A stretch of 19,284 bases of DNA from Bacteroidales bacterium. GTDB lineage: Bacteria > Bacteroidota > Bacteroidia > Bacteroidales > UBA932. Under the pieces are notes generated by a model. The model saw nothing but the letters and a program-made list of their open reading frames with translations, was not told the origin of the DNA and did no database searches. Position 1 is the first letter of the stretch. Each line of letters begins with the position of its first letter. Position numbers and translations under genes: made by a program. Of this stretch, positions 13,568 through 19,284 are shown piece by piece. The stretch is from contig JAFZMA010000256.1 in NCBI GenBank assembly GCA_017551215.1, forward strand, positions 1 through 19,284, in the 5' to 3' direction.

Positions 13568-14236
13568 TTTTTCAAATGAATCAAAGCTCCCGTCTGAATA
13601 CAGAAGAATGACTTTTACCAGGCTGTTGGCCTTGTCTGAAGCAATTTTTTGCCGGGTAGGGGCCAGTTTTTCTTCATTTATTGGATTCTCAGAGGGTTCA
13701 GAAACCTGATTTTGGGGCTTAATCTCCTCTGTTAAAGGCTTTTGCATAGAATTTACCCTTCTTTCCAGTTCTCCGGCTTCCAGAACAGGAAACGGGTGAT
13801 ATTCCGTTTTATTGTCCTCGGAAGGCAAATCACCGTCAGTTTCTGCCGGCAGGTCTTCGGTAGGGAGGTCTGAAAAACCGAAAAGGTTGCCGTTTTCATA
13901 TTGAGGTTCCTCTATTGTGTCTGATTGACCCAATAGAGGGTGTTGATTGACATCTTCTTTATCTGTGTCATTTTGACGAGACTTATATGTGTCAAAAAGA
14001 CTCTCTCCTTTGAAATTTTTATCCGGATTTTTGTAAGGCCTTCCCTCTCCCCTGAGAAGCCATTCAATATTCAAATTCGGCAATTTTGTCATAATTGCCA
14101 AAATGAAGTCATAGCTGGGATTATTTCTTCCGCTTAGCAGATTGCTCAAAGTGGATCTCTGGATCATCAAAAGGGAAGCCATTTGGGCCGCCGTTAATTT
14201 TTCAAGGTTCAGGATGGTCTGTAATCTGTCTTTCAT
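13565..14236 (-). CDS. XRE-family HTH protein with long acidic tail
   Basis: A 223-residue protein. Residues 1-65 are a Cro/CI helix-turn-helix: MKDRLQTILNLEKLTAAQMA, then IQRSTLSNLLSGRNNPSYDF, and the closing NIEWLLRGEG common in Bacteroidota XRE proteins. Residues 70-200 are low-complexity, rich in Glu, Asp, Pro and Asn and probably disordered. The last residues VKVILLYSDGSFDSFEK are a small conserved end module found in related proteins of the phylum. The start at 14236 is the first ATG after a perfect promoter; a TTG at 14248 is the alternative. The regulated genes are unknown; pyrD follows after 38 bp. Confidence 0.85.
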   Translation of the reverse strand: MKDRLQTILNLEKLTAAQMASLLMIQRSTLSNLLSGRNNPSYDFILAIMTKLPNLNIEWLLRGEGRPYKNPDKNFKGESLFDTYKSRQNDTDKEDVNQHPLLGQSDTIEEPQYENGNLFGFSDLPTEDLPAETDGDLPSEDNKTEYHPFPVLEAGELERRVNSMQKPLTEEIKPQNQVSEPSENPINEEKLAPTRQKIASDKANSLVKVILLYSDGSFDSFEK

Positions 14237-14258
14237 ATATGAAAACAATTATCTTTAA

Positions 14259-14290
14259 CAAAGATAGATAAAGTTATGTGATTTTGCAAA
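14259..14290 (-). promoter_or_regulatory. Promoter of the XRE gene
   Basis: On the minus strand TTTG (14290-14287), 20 nt, TATCTTTG (14266-14259): a perfect Bacteroidota promoter. Transcription would start about 16 nt before the ATG. Confidence 0.65.
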
Positions 14291-14352
14291 TTTGAATGGA
14301 TTTTTGGTAAATGTTCACAAATCGAATCAAATTGCGCACTTTTCTAAAATAT

Positions 14353-14394
14353 GCCCTATAATGCCTTAGAAATGGCATACGCAAATTGTAGGGC
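14353..14394. repeat. Two-tier inverted repeat
   Basis: GCCCTA (14353-14358) pairs with TAGGGC (14389-14394), and inside it ATGCC (14361-14365) pairs with GGCAT (14374-14378). The helices are separated by an asymmetric internal loop (2 nt against 10 nt). No T run follows on either strand, so it does not look like a terminator. Confidence 0.45.
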
Positions 14395-14407
14395 TATTAA
14401 AGATGCA

Positions 14408-14429
14408 ATTTATATGAGACCATATAAAT
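14408..14429. repeat. Perfect 9-bp hairpin
   Basis: ATTTATATG (14408-14416), loop AGAC, CATATAAAT (14421-14429). The stem is AT-only apart from one pair, so it is more likely a protein-binding palindrome than a stable RNA stem. Confidence 0.45.
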
Positions 14430-14722
14430 ATACTTATATCAATAGGTTAAATAAATCATACAAGTTGATTTCATGGCTTATTGCGCATTTTAGTGCCAAT
14501 CGCTGAGGAAATGACCTAAAGTTCAATGTAGATAATAAAAGATAAACAACTAAAAATAAGTAAGTTACAATTTTTCAAAAATTACAATAACCAAAAGTTA
14601 TACTCTGCAGAAGTTCAGCATATCTGAATTGCGCAATTTGAGAGACGCGTGTTGCGAAATGTGAATTTTTGATGTTCAATTATCTGAAACTCCTAAAACG
14701 GAAAAACCTCTGTTTTGAGAGA

Positions 14723-14754
14723 TTTCTTCTTTCGTGGGCAATTATGTATCTTTG
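14723..14754 (+). promoter_or_regulatory. queA promoter
   Basis: TTTC (14723-14726), 20 nt, TATCTTTG (14747-14754). The -7 box is a full match, identical to that of the divergent XRE promoter. The leader before the ATG at 14772 would be only about 10 nt, which leaves no room for a preQ1 riboswitch. Confidence 0.6.
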
Positions 14755-14771
14755 CGCAAAATAAAGCTTAA

Positions 14772-16001
14772 ATGAAGCCGGAAATCAAAATATCGGATTA
14801 TGCCTATCCCCTCCCCCAGGAGCGGATTGCCAAGTACCCTTTGGCAGAAAGGGACAATTCCAAGCTTCTCATCTTTGGAGGCGGAAAAGTGGAAGATGAC
14901 ATTTTCCGGAATTTGGCAAGTCATATTCCCGGAAAATCTTTCATGGTTTTCAACAATACAAAGGTGGTTCCTGCACGCCTATTTTTCCGGAAAACCACTG
15001 GAGCTCTTATAGAAATTCTTTGTCTGAATCCCGTTTTTCCGTCTGAATATGTGGCAAATTTTGCTTCTCAGGGCTCTTGCGAGTGGAGCGTAGTTATAGG
15101 AAATGCCAGAAAATGGAAGGGTGGACAGGTGCATTTTTTCTCCGAAAATGCCGTAGGAGACCTTAATTTCCGTGCAGAATTGCTGGAAAAAGGAGAGGAA
15201 AAGTCATACAAAGTCCGTTTTCTCTGGGATGGAGACGCCACTTTTTCAGAAGTGCTTGAAAGATGCGGACAGGTTCCTATTCCTCCGTACCTGAATCGCC
15301 AGACAGAAGAGATAGACAAGTCTCGCTATCAGACTATATATGCTCATTTTGAGGGCTCTGTAGCTGCTCCAACGGCCGGTCTGCACTTTACGGACAGGGT
15401 TCTGGAGGCTCTTGACTCCAAGGGTGTGATAAGGGAAAACGTTTGCCTTCATGTGGGAGCGGGAACGTTTGTGCCGGTAAAAAGCGAGCTGATTTCCGGT
15501 CATAAGATGCACTGCGAACCTTTTTCTGTATCCAGAAGCTTTCTGGAAGACCTTCTAATGGCTCTTGAGCATAAGAATGTGGTTGCCGTGGGCACTACTT
15601 CTACCCGTTGCCTGGAGTCTCTCTATTATTTAGGGGTACAATGCCTGGAGAATCCGGATTCTCCGCTCAGGGAGGTATCACAATGGGAACCATACGAGAG
15701 AGAATACACTTATAACATATCTGACTCCATTAGGGCTATTATCTCATATATGGACAGCAGAAGGCTTAAAACCCTGGTTGCCGGCACATCCATAATTATA
15801 GTTCCCGGATTCCGCTACCGCATTGTAAATATGCTAGTTACCAATTTCCATCAGCCTCAGAGCACTCTCCTTTTGCTGATATCCGCTTTCATCGGTGACG
15901 ATTGGAGGAAAGTCTATTCCCACGCCCTTGACAGCGGCTACCGTTTCTTAAGCTACGGAGACAGTTCCCTTCTGCTGAGAAAGGAGCAAAACTTTTTGTA
16001 A
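14772..16001 (+). CDS. queA: tRNA S-adenosylmethionine ribosyltransferase-isomerase (QueA)
   Basis: A 409-residue cytoplasmic enzyme that transfers and isomerises the ribosyl part of S-adenosylmethionine to 7-aminomethyl-7-deazaguanine in tRNA, giving epoxyqueuosine. Family blocks are clear: YPLPQERIAKYPLAERDNSK (12-31), FNNTKVVPARL, GQVPIPPYLNRQ, RYQTIYAHFEGSVAAPTAGL followed by HFT, CLHVGAGTFVPVKS and TNFHQPQSTLLLLISAFIG. It is longer than the roughly 350 residues of Proteobacterial QueA, mainly through inserts after residue 290. A PlsC-like gene follows 25 nt downstream, so the two probably share a transcript. Confidence 0.96.
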   Translation: MKPEIKISDYAYPLPQERIAKYPLAERDNSKLLIFGGGKVEDDIFRNLASHIPGKSFMVFNNTKVVPARLFFRKTTGALIEILCLNPVFPSEYVANFASQGSCEWSVVIGNARKWKGGQVHFFSENAVGDLNFRAELLEKGEEKSYKVRFLWDGDATFSEVLERCGQVPIPPYLNRQTEEIDKSRYQTIYAHFEGSVAAPTAGLHFTDRVLEALDSKGVIRENVCLHVGAGTFVPVKSELISGHKMHCEPFSVSRSFLEDLLMALEHKNVVAVGTTSTRCLESLYYLGVQCLENPDSPLREVSQWEPYEREYTYNISDSIRAIISYMDSRRLKTLVAGTSIIIVPGFRYRIVNMLVTNFHQPQSTLLLLISAFIGDDWRKVYSHALDSGYRFLSYGDSSLLLRKEQNFL

Positions 16002-16026
16002 ATTTGTTGCCGACTCAATAATAGCG

Positions 16027-17226
16027 ATGGCCGGTCTTGACAGCATATTCGATGGCATAAGGCCTTATTACGACAGTGAAATACCTGCCTCCATATCCCG
16101 TATGCGGTCATTCGAATATCTGGACGATATTGCTGATTTCCTGCAGATTGAGGGTGGTGGCAACACCATGCGTAGCGCTCTGGACAAATGCGTGACTGTA
16201 GACGATTTCCAGGACAGGATCATGGCCATGGTCATGGAGCATGTACTGAGCCGTACCAGCGCTGGCGTGCAATATTCAGGACTTGAGCATTTTGAGAGGG
16301 GCCAGAAGCATCTGATTTTGGCAAATCACAGGGATATTGTCCTGGATTCCGCCATAATCCAGCTGATTTTCCACCGCAAAGGCATAACAACCACGGAAAT
16401 AGCCGTTGGAGACAATCTGATAACCTCTCAGTTCATTGAGGATGTTGCCCGCAGTAACAAGATGATAAAGGTTACAAGGAGCACTTCTCCAAGGGAGGTC
16501 TACAACTCTTCTCTGCTGCTTTCCAAGTACATACGCCATCAAATTACAACGGCATCCAGTTCCATCTGGATAGCCCAGCGTAACGGACGAACCAAAGACG
16601 GCTATGACCTTACTGAGCAGGGGCTCTTGAAGATGGTTCAGATGAGCGGAGAGGGAGACTTTGTTGAGGACATGGACAGACTCCAGATACTCCCGACAAC
16701 CATTTCATACGAGTTCGAGCCGTGCGATGCCCTGAAAACCAGGGAGATATTTATTTCCAGAAGGCATCCGTATGTAAAGACGGAGGGAGAAGACCTGAAC
16801 AGCATAATTACTGGAATGAAATCCTGGAAGGGCAGGATAATGATCTGTTTTACAGAGCCTATCCTAAGATCTGAAATCGAGTCCTGCTCTGCTTATGCCA
16901 AGAACGAGCGGTTTGTGGAATTGGGAAAGATTATTGACCGCCAGATTCATTCCAATTACCATCTCTGGCCAAATAACTATGCGGCGGAGGATATCTTGAG
17001 GGAAAAGAAGGGACTGGAGCCTGCCTTCAAGGGTAAATACGGTAAAGCAGCCCTAGATACTTTCAAAATCCATGTTCAGGAGCAGACAGATTCTATAATC
17101 GCCGAGCTTGTTAAAGAAGACAATCTTGGCCCTGTGGATGAAAAAGAATGGCGCAAAGAGCTGGAAGACATATTCCTGCACATTTACGCCAATCCTGTAG
17201 AGGCTTCTCTGGAAGCTAAGATCTAG
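16027..17226 (+). CDS. PlsC-like glycerolipid acyltransferase
   Basis: A 399-residue protein of the PlsC/LPLAT superfamily, which acylates glycerophosphate lipids at the inner membrane. The catalytic block is LILANHRDIVLDSAI (96-110), with H101; the Asp of the usual HX4D is at D107, one residue further away (D103 is closer). The later block SSIWIAQRNGRTKDG (178-192) corresponds to the phosphate-binding EGTR motif. No transmembrane segment is obvious. The N- and C-terminal parts (1-80 and 270-399) are lineage-specific. Its stop codon overlaps that of the opposite lipoprotein gene in the palindrome CTAG. Whether the acceptor is glycerol-3-phosphate or lysophosphatidate cannot be told. Confidence 0.82.
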   Translation: MAGLDSIFDGIRPYYDSEIPASISRMRSFEYLDDIADFLQIEGGGNTMRSALDKCVTVDDFQDRIMAMVMEHVLSRTSAGVQYSGLEHFERGQKHLILANHRDIVLDSAIIQLIFHRKGITTTEIAVGDNLITSQFIEDVARSNKMIKVTRSTSPREVYNSSLLLSKYIRHQITTASSSIWIAQRNGRTKDGYDLTEQGLLKMVQMSGEGDFVEDMDRLQILPTTISYEFEPCDALKTREIFISRRHPYVKTEGEDLNSIITGMKSWKGRIMICFTEPILRSEIESCSAYAKNERFVELGKIIDRQIHSNYHLWPNNYAAEDILREKKGLEPAFKGKYGKAALDTFKIHVQEQTDSIIAELVKEDNLGPVDEKEWRKELEDIFLHIYANPVEASLEAKI

Positions 17227-17954
17227 TATTTGTCCTCAATCTGATCCTCCCGGTTTTCTATGTACTCGACAAATCTCTTTCTCAGGGATTCAGGTAAACT
17301 CCTGTCTGCCTTGACTTTCTTCTCTATCTCCCACATTCTGTCTTCAACTCTCTTGGCTGCCCGCTTATCGCCTTTTTTCAAATGCCTTTCATACTGGGCA
17401 AGCATTCCATAGATGCCATATTCCTCGCAGAGGGAATTGAGGGTAGGGATTTCTTTATTCTTTTCTGCTTCTTCCTCAGCGATGGCTTGCTGGCTCTGGA
17501 GTTTGTTAAAGGTCATTGTCAGATTCTTAGCCTTGGCCATGATGGCTTCTGCTTCCTTGGAGGAGAATTCCTTGTCGGATCTGAAGACAAGGGTCTTGGC
17601 AGTGCTGTCACCGGAATTGAATACAGGAACGATATTGTCTAAATCCTGAGCCTGAAGGCAGAGGTCTTCCCTTACTTTTATCCCTTTTTCATCTACAGGA
17701 ACAATCTCTATTGCCAGGGAGTCAATGGTTCCTTCAGAAACCTTTTTTACTGGAACTGTTGCCTGAATGTTCCATTTTGATTTGTCTTCCGGATTCTGGG
17801 CTAAAAATACGTTTACATTGTCGTTGAGGCTGAAATCAGAGAAAGCATTTCCTGTAAGCTCAACTGAGCTCTTGTCAAAAAATGCTTCCTTAGGAGCGGA
17901 TGAGCAGGCCTGAAGGGCCATTGCCGCAGCCAATATTATCAAAATGCGTTTCAT
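17223..17954 (-). CDS. Lipoprotein of unknown function
   Basis: A 243-residue protein starting with a classical lipoprotein signal, MKRILIILAAAMALQAC, with C17 in the lipobox LQAC. The middle (30-125) looks beta-rich with alternating hydrophobic residues (SLAIEIVPVDEKGIKVREDL). Residues about 128-165 are a charged helix or coiled coil (KEAEAIMAKAKNLTMTFNKL), and the C-terminus (190-243) is strongly charged and helical. I do not recognise the family. It follows xth by 16 nt on the same strand and probably shares its transcript; the functional link, if any, is unclear. Confidence 0.85.
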   Translation of the reverse strand: MKRILIILAAAMALQACSSAPKEAFFDKSSVELTGNAFSDFSLNDNVNVFLAQNPEDKSKWNIQATVPVKKVSEGTIDSLAIEIVPVDEKGIKVREDLCLQAQDLDNIVPVFNSGDSTAKTLVFRSDKEFSSKEAEAIMAKAKNLTMTFNKLQSQQAIAEEEAEKNKEIPTLNSLCEEYGIYGMLAQYERHLKKGDKRAAKRVEDRMWEIEKKVKADRSLPESLRKRFVEYIENREDQIEDKY

Positions 17955-17970
17955 AGGTTATATTATTTTG

Positions 17971-18726
17971 TCAAATTTCTATGTCTAGCTCTACGGGGCA
18001 GTGGTCGCTTCCGTAGATTTCCGTATGTATCTTGGCATCCTTAAGCTTGGAATCCAGGCGTTTGGATGTGAGGAAATAGTCTATTCTCCAGCCCGTGTTC
18101 CTTTGTCTGGACTGGAACCGGTAGCTCCACCAGGAATAAACTCCCTCCAGATCCGGATAGAAATGTCTCCATGTATCCGTGAATCCGGCCTCAAGAAGAG
18201 CCGTGAACTTCTGCCTTTCCTCATCTGTAAATCCGGCGTTCCTGTGGTTTGTCTTTGGGTTCTTGAGGTCTATCTCCTTATGCGCCACGTTCATGTCTCC
18301 GCAGACTATTACCGGTTTCTTTTTGTCCAGACCGGTAAGATATGCCCGGAAAGCGTCTTCCCAGACCATCCTGTAGTCAAGTCTCTTGAGCTCTTCCTGA
18401 GAGTTAGGGGTGTAGACGCACACAAAGAAGAAAGACTGGAATTCAAGCGTTATCACCCTACCTTCCTTGTCGTGCTCCTCTATGCCTATTCCGTAGGTGA
18501 CGTTAAGCGGAGATTGTTTGCTCCAGACGGCGGTTCCAGAGTAGCCCTTTTTCTCGGCGAAATTCCAAAATGACTGATATCCACCAAATTCCAGTTCCAG
18601 CTGTCCTTGCTGCATCTTGGTTTCCTGGAGGCAGAATATGTCTGCATCCAGCAATTTGAAGGTGTCTGAAAAGCCTTTGCCTTGACAGGCCCTGAGGCCG
18701 TTCACGTTCCAGGAGACTAGTTTCAT
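17971..18726 (-). CDS. xth: Exodeoxyribonuclease III / AP endonuclease
   Basis: A 251-residue Mg-dependent DNA repair nuclease of the exonuclease-endonuclease-phosphatase fold, which cleaves abasic sites and trims 3' ends. All catalytic positions are visible: N7 in SWNVNGLRA, E35 in LQETK, Y105 in VYTPNS, D144 and N146 in GDMNVAH, D216 in GWRIDYF, and D241-H242 in GSDHCPV. The family block YSWWSYRFQSRQRN is intact. Length is normal. The start MKLVSWNVNG is the only sensible one and sits close behind a perfect -7 box. Confidence 0.96.
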   Translation of the reverse strand: MKLVSWNVNGLRACQGKGFSDTFKLLDADIFCLQETKMQQGQLELEFGGYQSFWNFAEKKGYSGTAVWSKQSPLNVTYGIGIEEHDKEGRVITLEFQSFFFVCVYTPNSQEELKRLDYRMVWEDAFRAYLTGLDKKKPVIVCGDMNVAHKEIDLKNPKTNHRNAGFTDEERQKFTALLEAGFTDTWRHFYPDLEGVYSWWSYRFQSRQRNTGWRIDYFLTSKRLDSKLKDAKIHTEIYGSDHCPVELDIEI

Positions 18727-18746
18727 GTTAAAAGGTGTTTTCTATG

Positions 18747-18754
18747 CAAAAATA
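18747..18754 (-). promoter_or_regulatory. -7 box of the xth promoter
   Basis: On the minus strand TATTTTTG (18754-18747) matches TAnnTTTG and would start transcription roughly 14 nt before the xth ATG. No exact TTTG is found 19-21 nt upstream. Confidence 0.4.
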
Positions 18755-18833
18755 CGGAAATATGGGCAGGAAATACCCTGTCGCGGAGAAAAATCCTTAT
18801 ATTTATATCAGAATTCTAATTGTTTGCTACACT

Positions 18834-19284
18834 ATGAGAAAATTGGTCTTTACTTCTGTTTTGCTTCTTTTGACGGGTTTTTCCTGTTTTGCCGAGGGTG
18901 TCAGAGAGGATACCTTGAAGGTGGCTGCAATTCCCGATGACAGTTACTACGACCAGACGGTAAAACAGAGATTTCCGGTGTTCGGGCAGTTCAAGGAGAT
19001 TTATTTCATTACTGGAATTCCTACCAATACCACTACTGTAGACAAGCATAATGCGGATATCCGCTTTCAGGTGAGCCTTGCCCTTAGACTGGCCAGGGCC
19101 GGGAACGTGGATATTCTGGGAACCTATACGGAAAACGGGGTGTGGAATGTTTATGACACTTCCAGCCCGCTGGTGGAAAACGCTTTCAATCCCGGGCTTT
19201 GCGTGTATTGGTTTGCCAGTCCCCAATGGGATTACATGTTTGGAATCAGCCATCAGTCAAACGGTTATATAAACGATAAATCCA
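18834..19284 (+). CDS. pldA: Outer-membrane phospholipase A (3' end outside window)
   Basis: The first 150 residues of a frame that runs off the window. Residues 1-20 are a signal peptide (KLVFTSVLLLLTGFSCFA, cleavage after A20 likely). The mature part matches OMPLA: FQVSLALRLARAG (78-90) and the strand pairs VDILGTYTENGVWNVYDTSS (92-111), PLVENAFNPGLCVYWF and FGISHQSNG (136-144), where H140 and S142 are the catalytic pair. OMPLA is a dimeric, calcium-dependent barrel that hydrolyses phospholipids misplaced in the outer leaflet. It is divergent from xth, with 107 bp between the two starts. No convincing promoter was found. Confidence 0.88.
   Translation, partial: MRKLVFTSVLLLLTGFSCFAEGVREDTLKVAAIPDDSYYDQTVKQRFPVFGQFKEIYFITGIPTNTTTVDKHNADIRFQVSLALRLARAGNVDILGTYTENGVWNVYDTSSPLVENAFNPGLCVYWFASPQWDYMFGISHQSNGYINDKS

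Larger units (their letters stand above)
14291..14722. other. AT-rich gene-free intergenic stretch
   Basis: No frame of meaningful length or recognisable product lies here. The stretch holds two clean hairpins (14353-14394 and 14408-14429), the perfect palindrome AATTGCGCAATT (14627-14638), and the word TTGCGCA at 14332, 14481, 14629 and, in the queA promoter, 14753. No further promoter matching TAnnTTTG was found inside it on either strand. It could be a degraded gene, a structured RNA or a large regulatory region. Confidence 0.5.

Noticed and set aside
14755..14771. preQ1 riboswitch before queA
   Set aside because: The leader from the -7 box at 14747-14754 is only about 10 nt, too short for any known aptamer.
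18816..19253. Minus-strand open frame of 145 codons at the right end
   Set aside because: It is the complement of the OMPLA coding sequence, which has a signal peptide and the catalytic HxS motif on the plus strand.

Overview
The window reads as chromosomal DNA of a member of the Bacteroidota, most likely Bacteroidales. The reasons are the promoters (several TTTG / TAnnTTTG pairs spaced 19-21 nt), the near absence of Shine-Dalgarno sequences, a GIN-domain cell-envelope protein behind an ECF sigma factor, an ALDH4-type P5C dehydrogenase, a class-2-type PyrD, and an XRE protein ending in the SDGSF-type tail seen in this phylum. No rRNA, tRNA, CRISPR array or transposase gene was seen.

Layout. 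(1) 1-2385 is a visibly AT-richer accessory segment: the tail of an unknown gene, a RhuM protein with a C-terminal PLD-like domain, a 5'-truncated ORF6N gene, and a HigBA toxin-antitoxin pair. A palindromic repeat of about 95 bp that ends in a promoter stands before RhuM and again before HigBA, so the segment looks like cassettes separated by a promoter-carrying repeat. (2) 2411-6553 (minus) holds htpG and an operon for an ECF sigma factor, a membrane anti-sigma-like protein and a secreted GIN-domain protein. (3) 6656-9430 (plus) holds P5C dehydrogenase and an M19 dipeptidase, 18 nt apart. (4) 9431-9842 is a non-coding block with two diverged 112-bp palindromic elements around a 128-bp element closed by a perfect 21-bp inverted repeat. 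(5) 9843-14236 (minus) holds an XRE regulator, pyrD, cinA and a lipoprotein serine hydrolase. (6) 14237-14771 is a long AT-rich intergenic region with divergent promoters at its two edges and several hairpins. (7) 14772-17226 (plus) holds queA and a PlsC-like acyltransferase. (8) 17223-18726 (minus) holds exodeoxyribonuclease III and a lipoprotein. (9) 18834 to the end is the start of an outer-membrane phospholipase A gene.

Most of the window is housekeeping: protein folding, envelope sensing, proline and peptide catabolism, pyrimidine synthesis, NMN salvage, tRNA queuosine, phospholipid metabolism and DNA repair. The two places worth a second look are the repeat-delimited accessory segment at the left edge and the nested palindromic repeats at 9441-9827. 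In the latter, one stem base pair differs by a compensatory change between copies, which argues that the structure is maintained.
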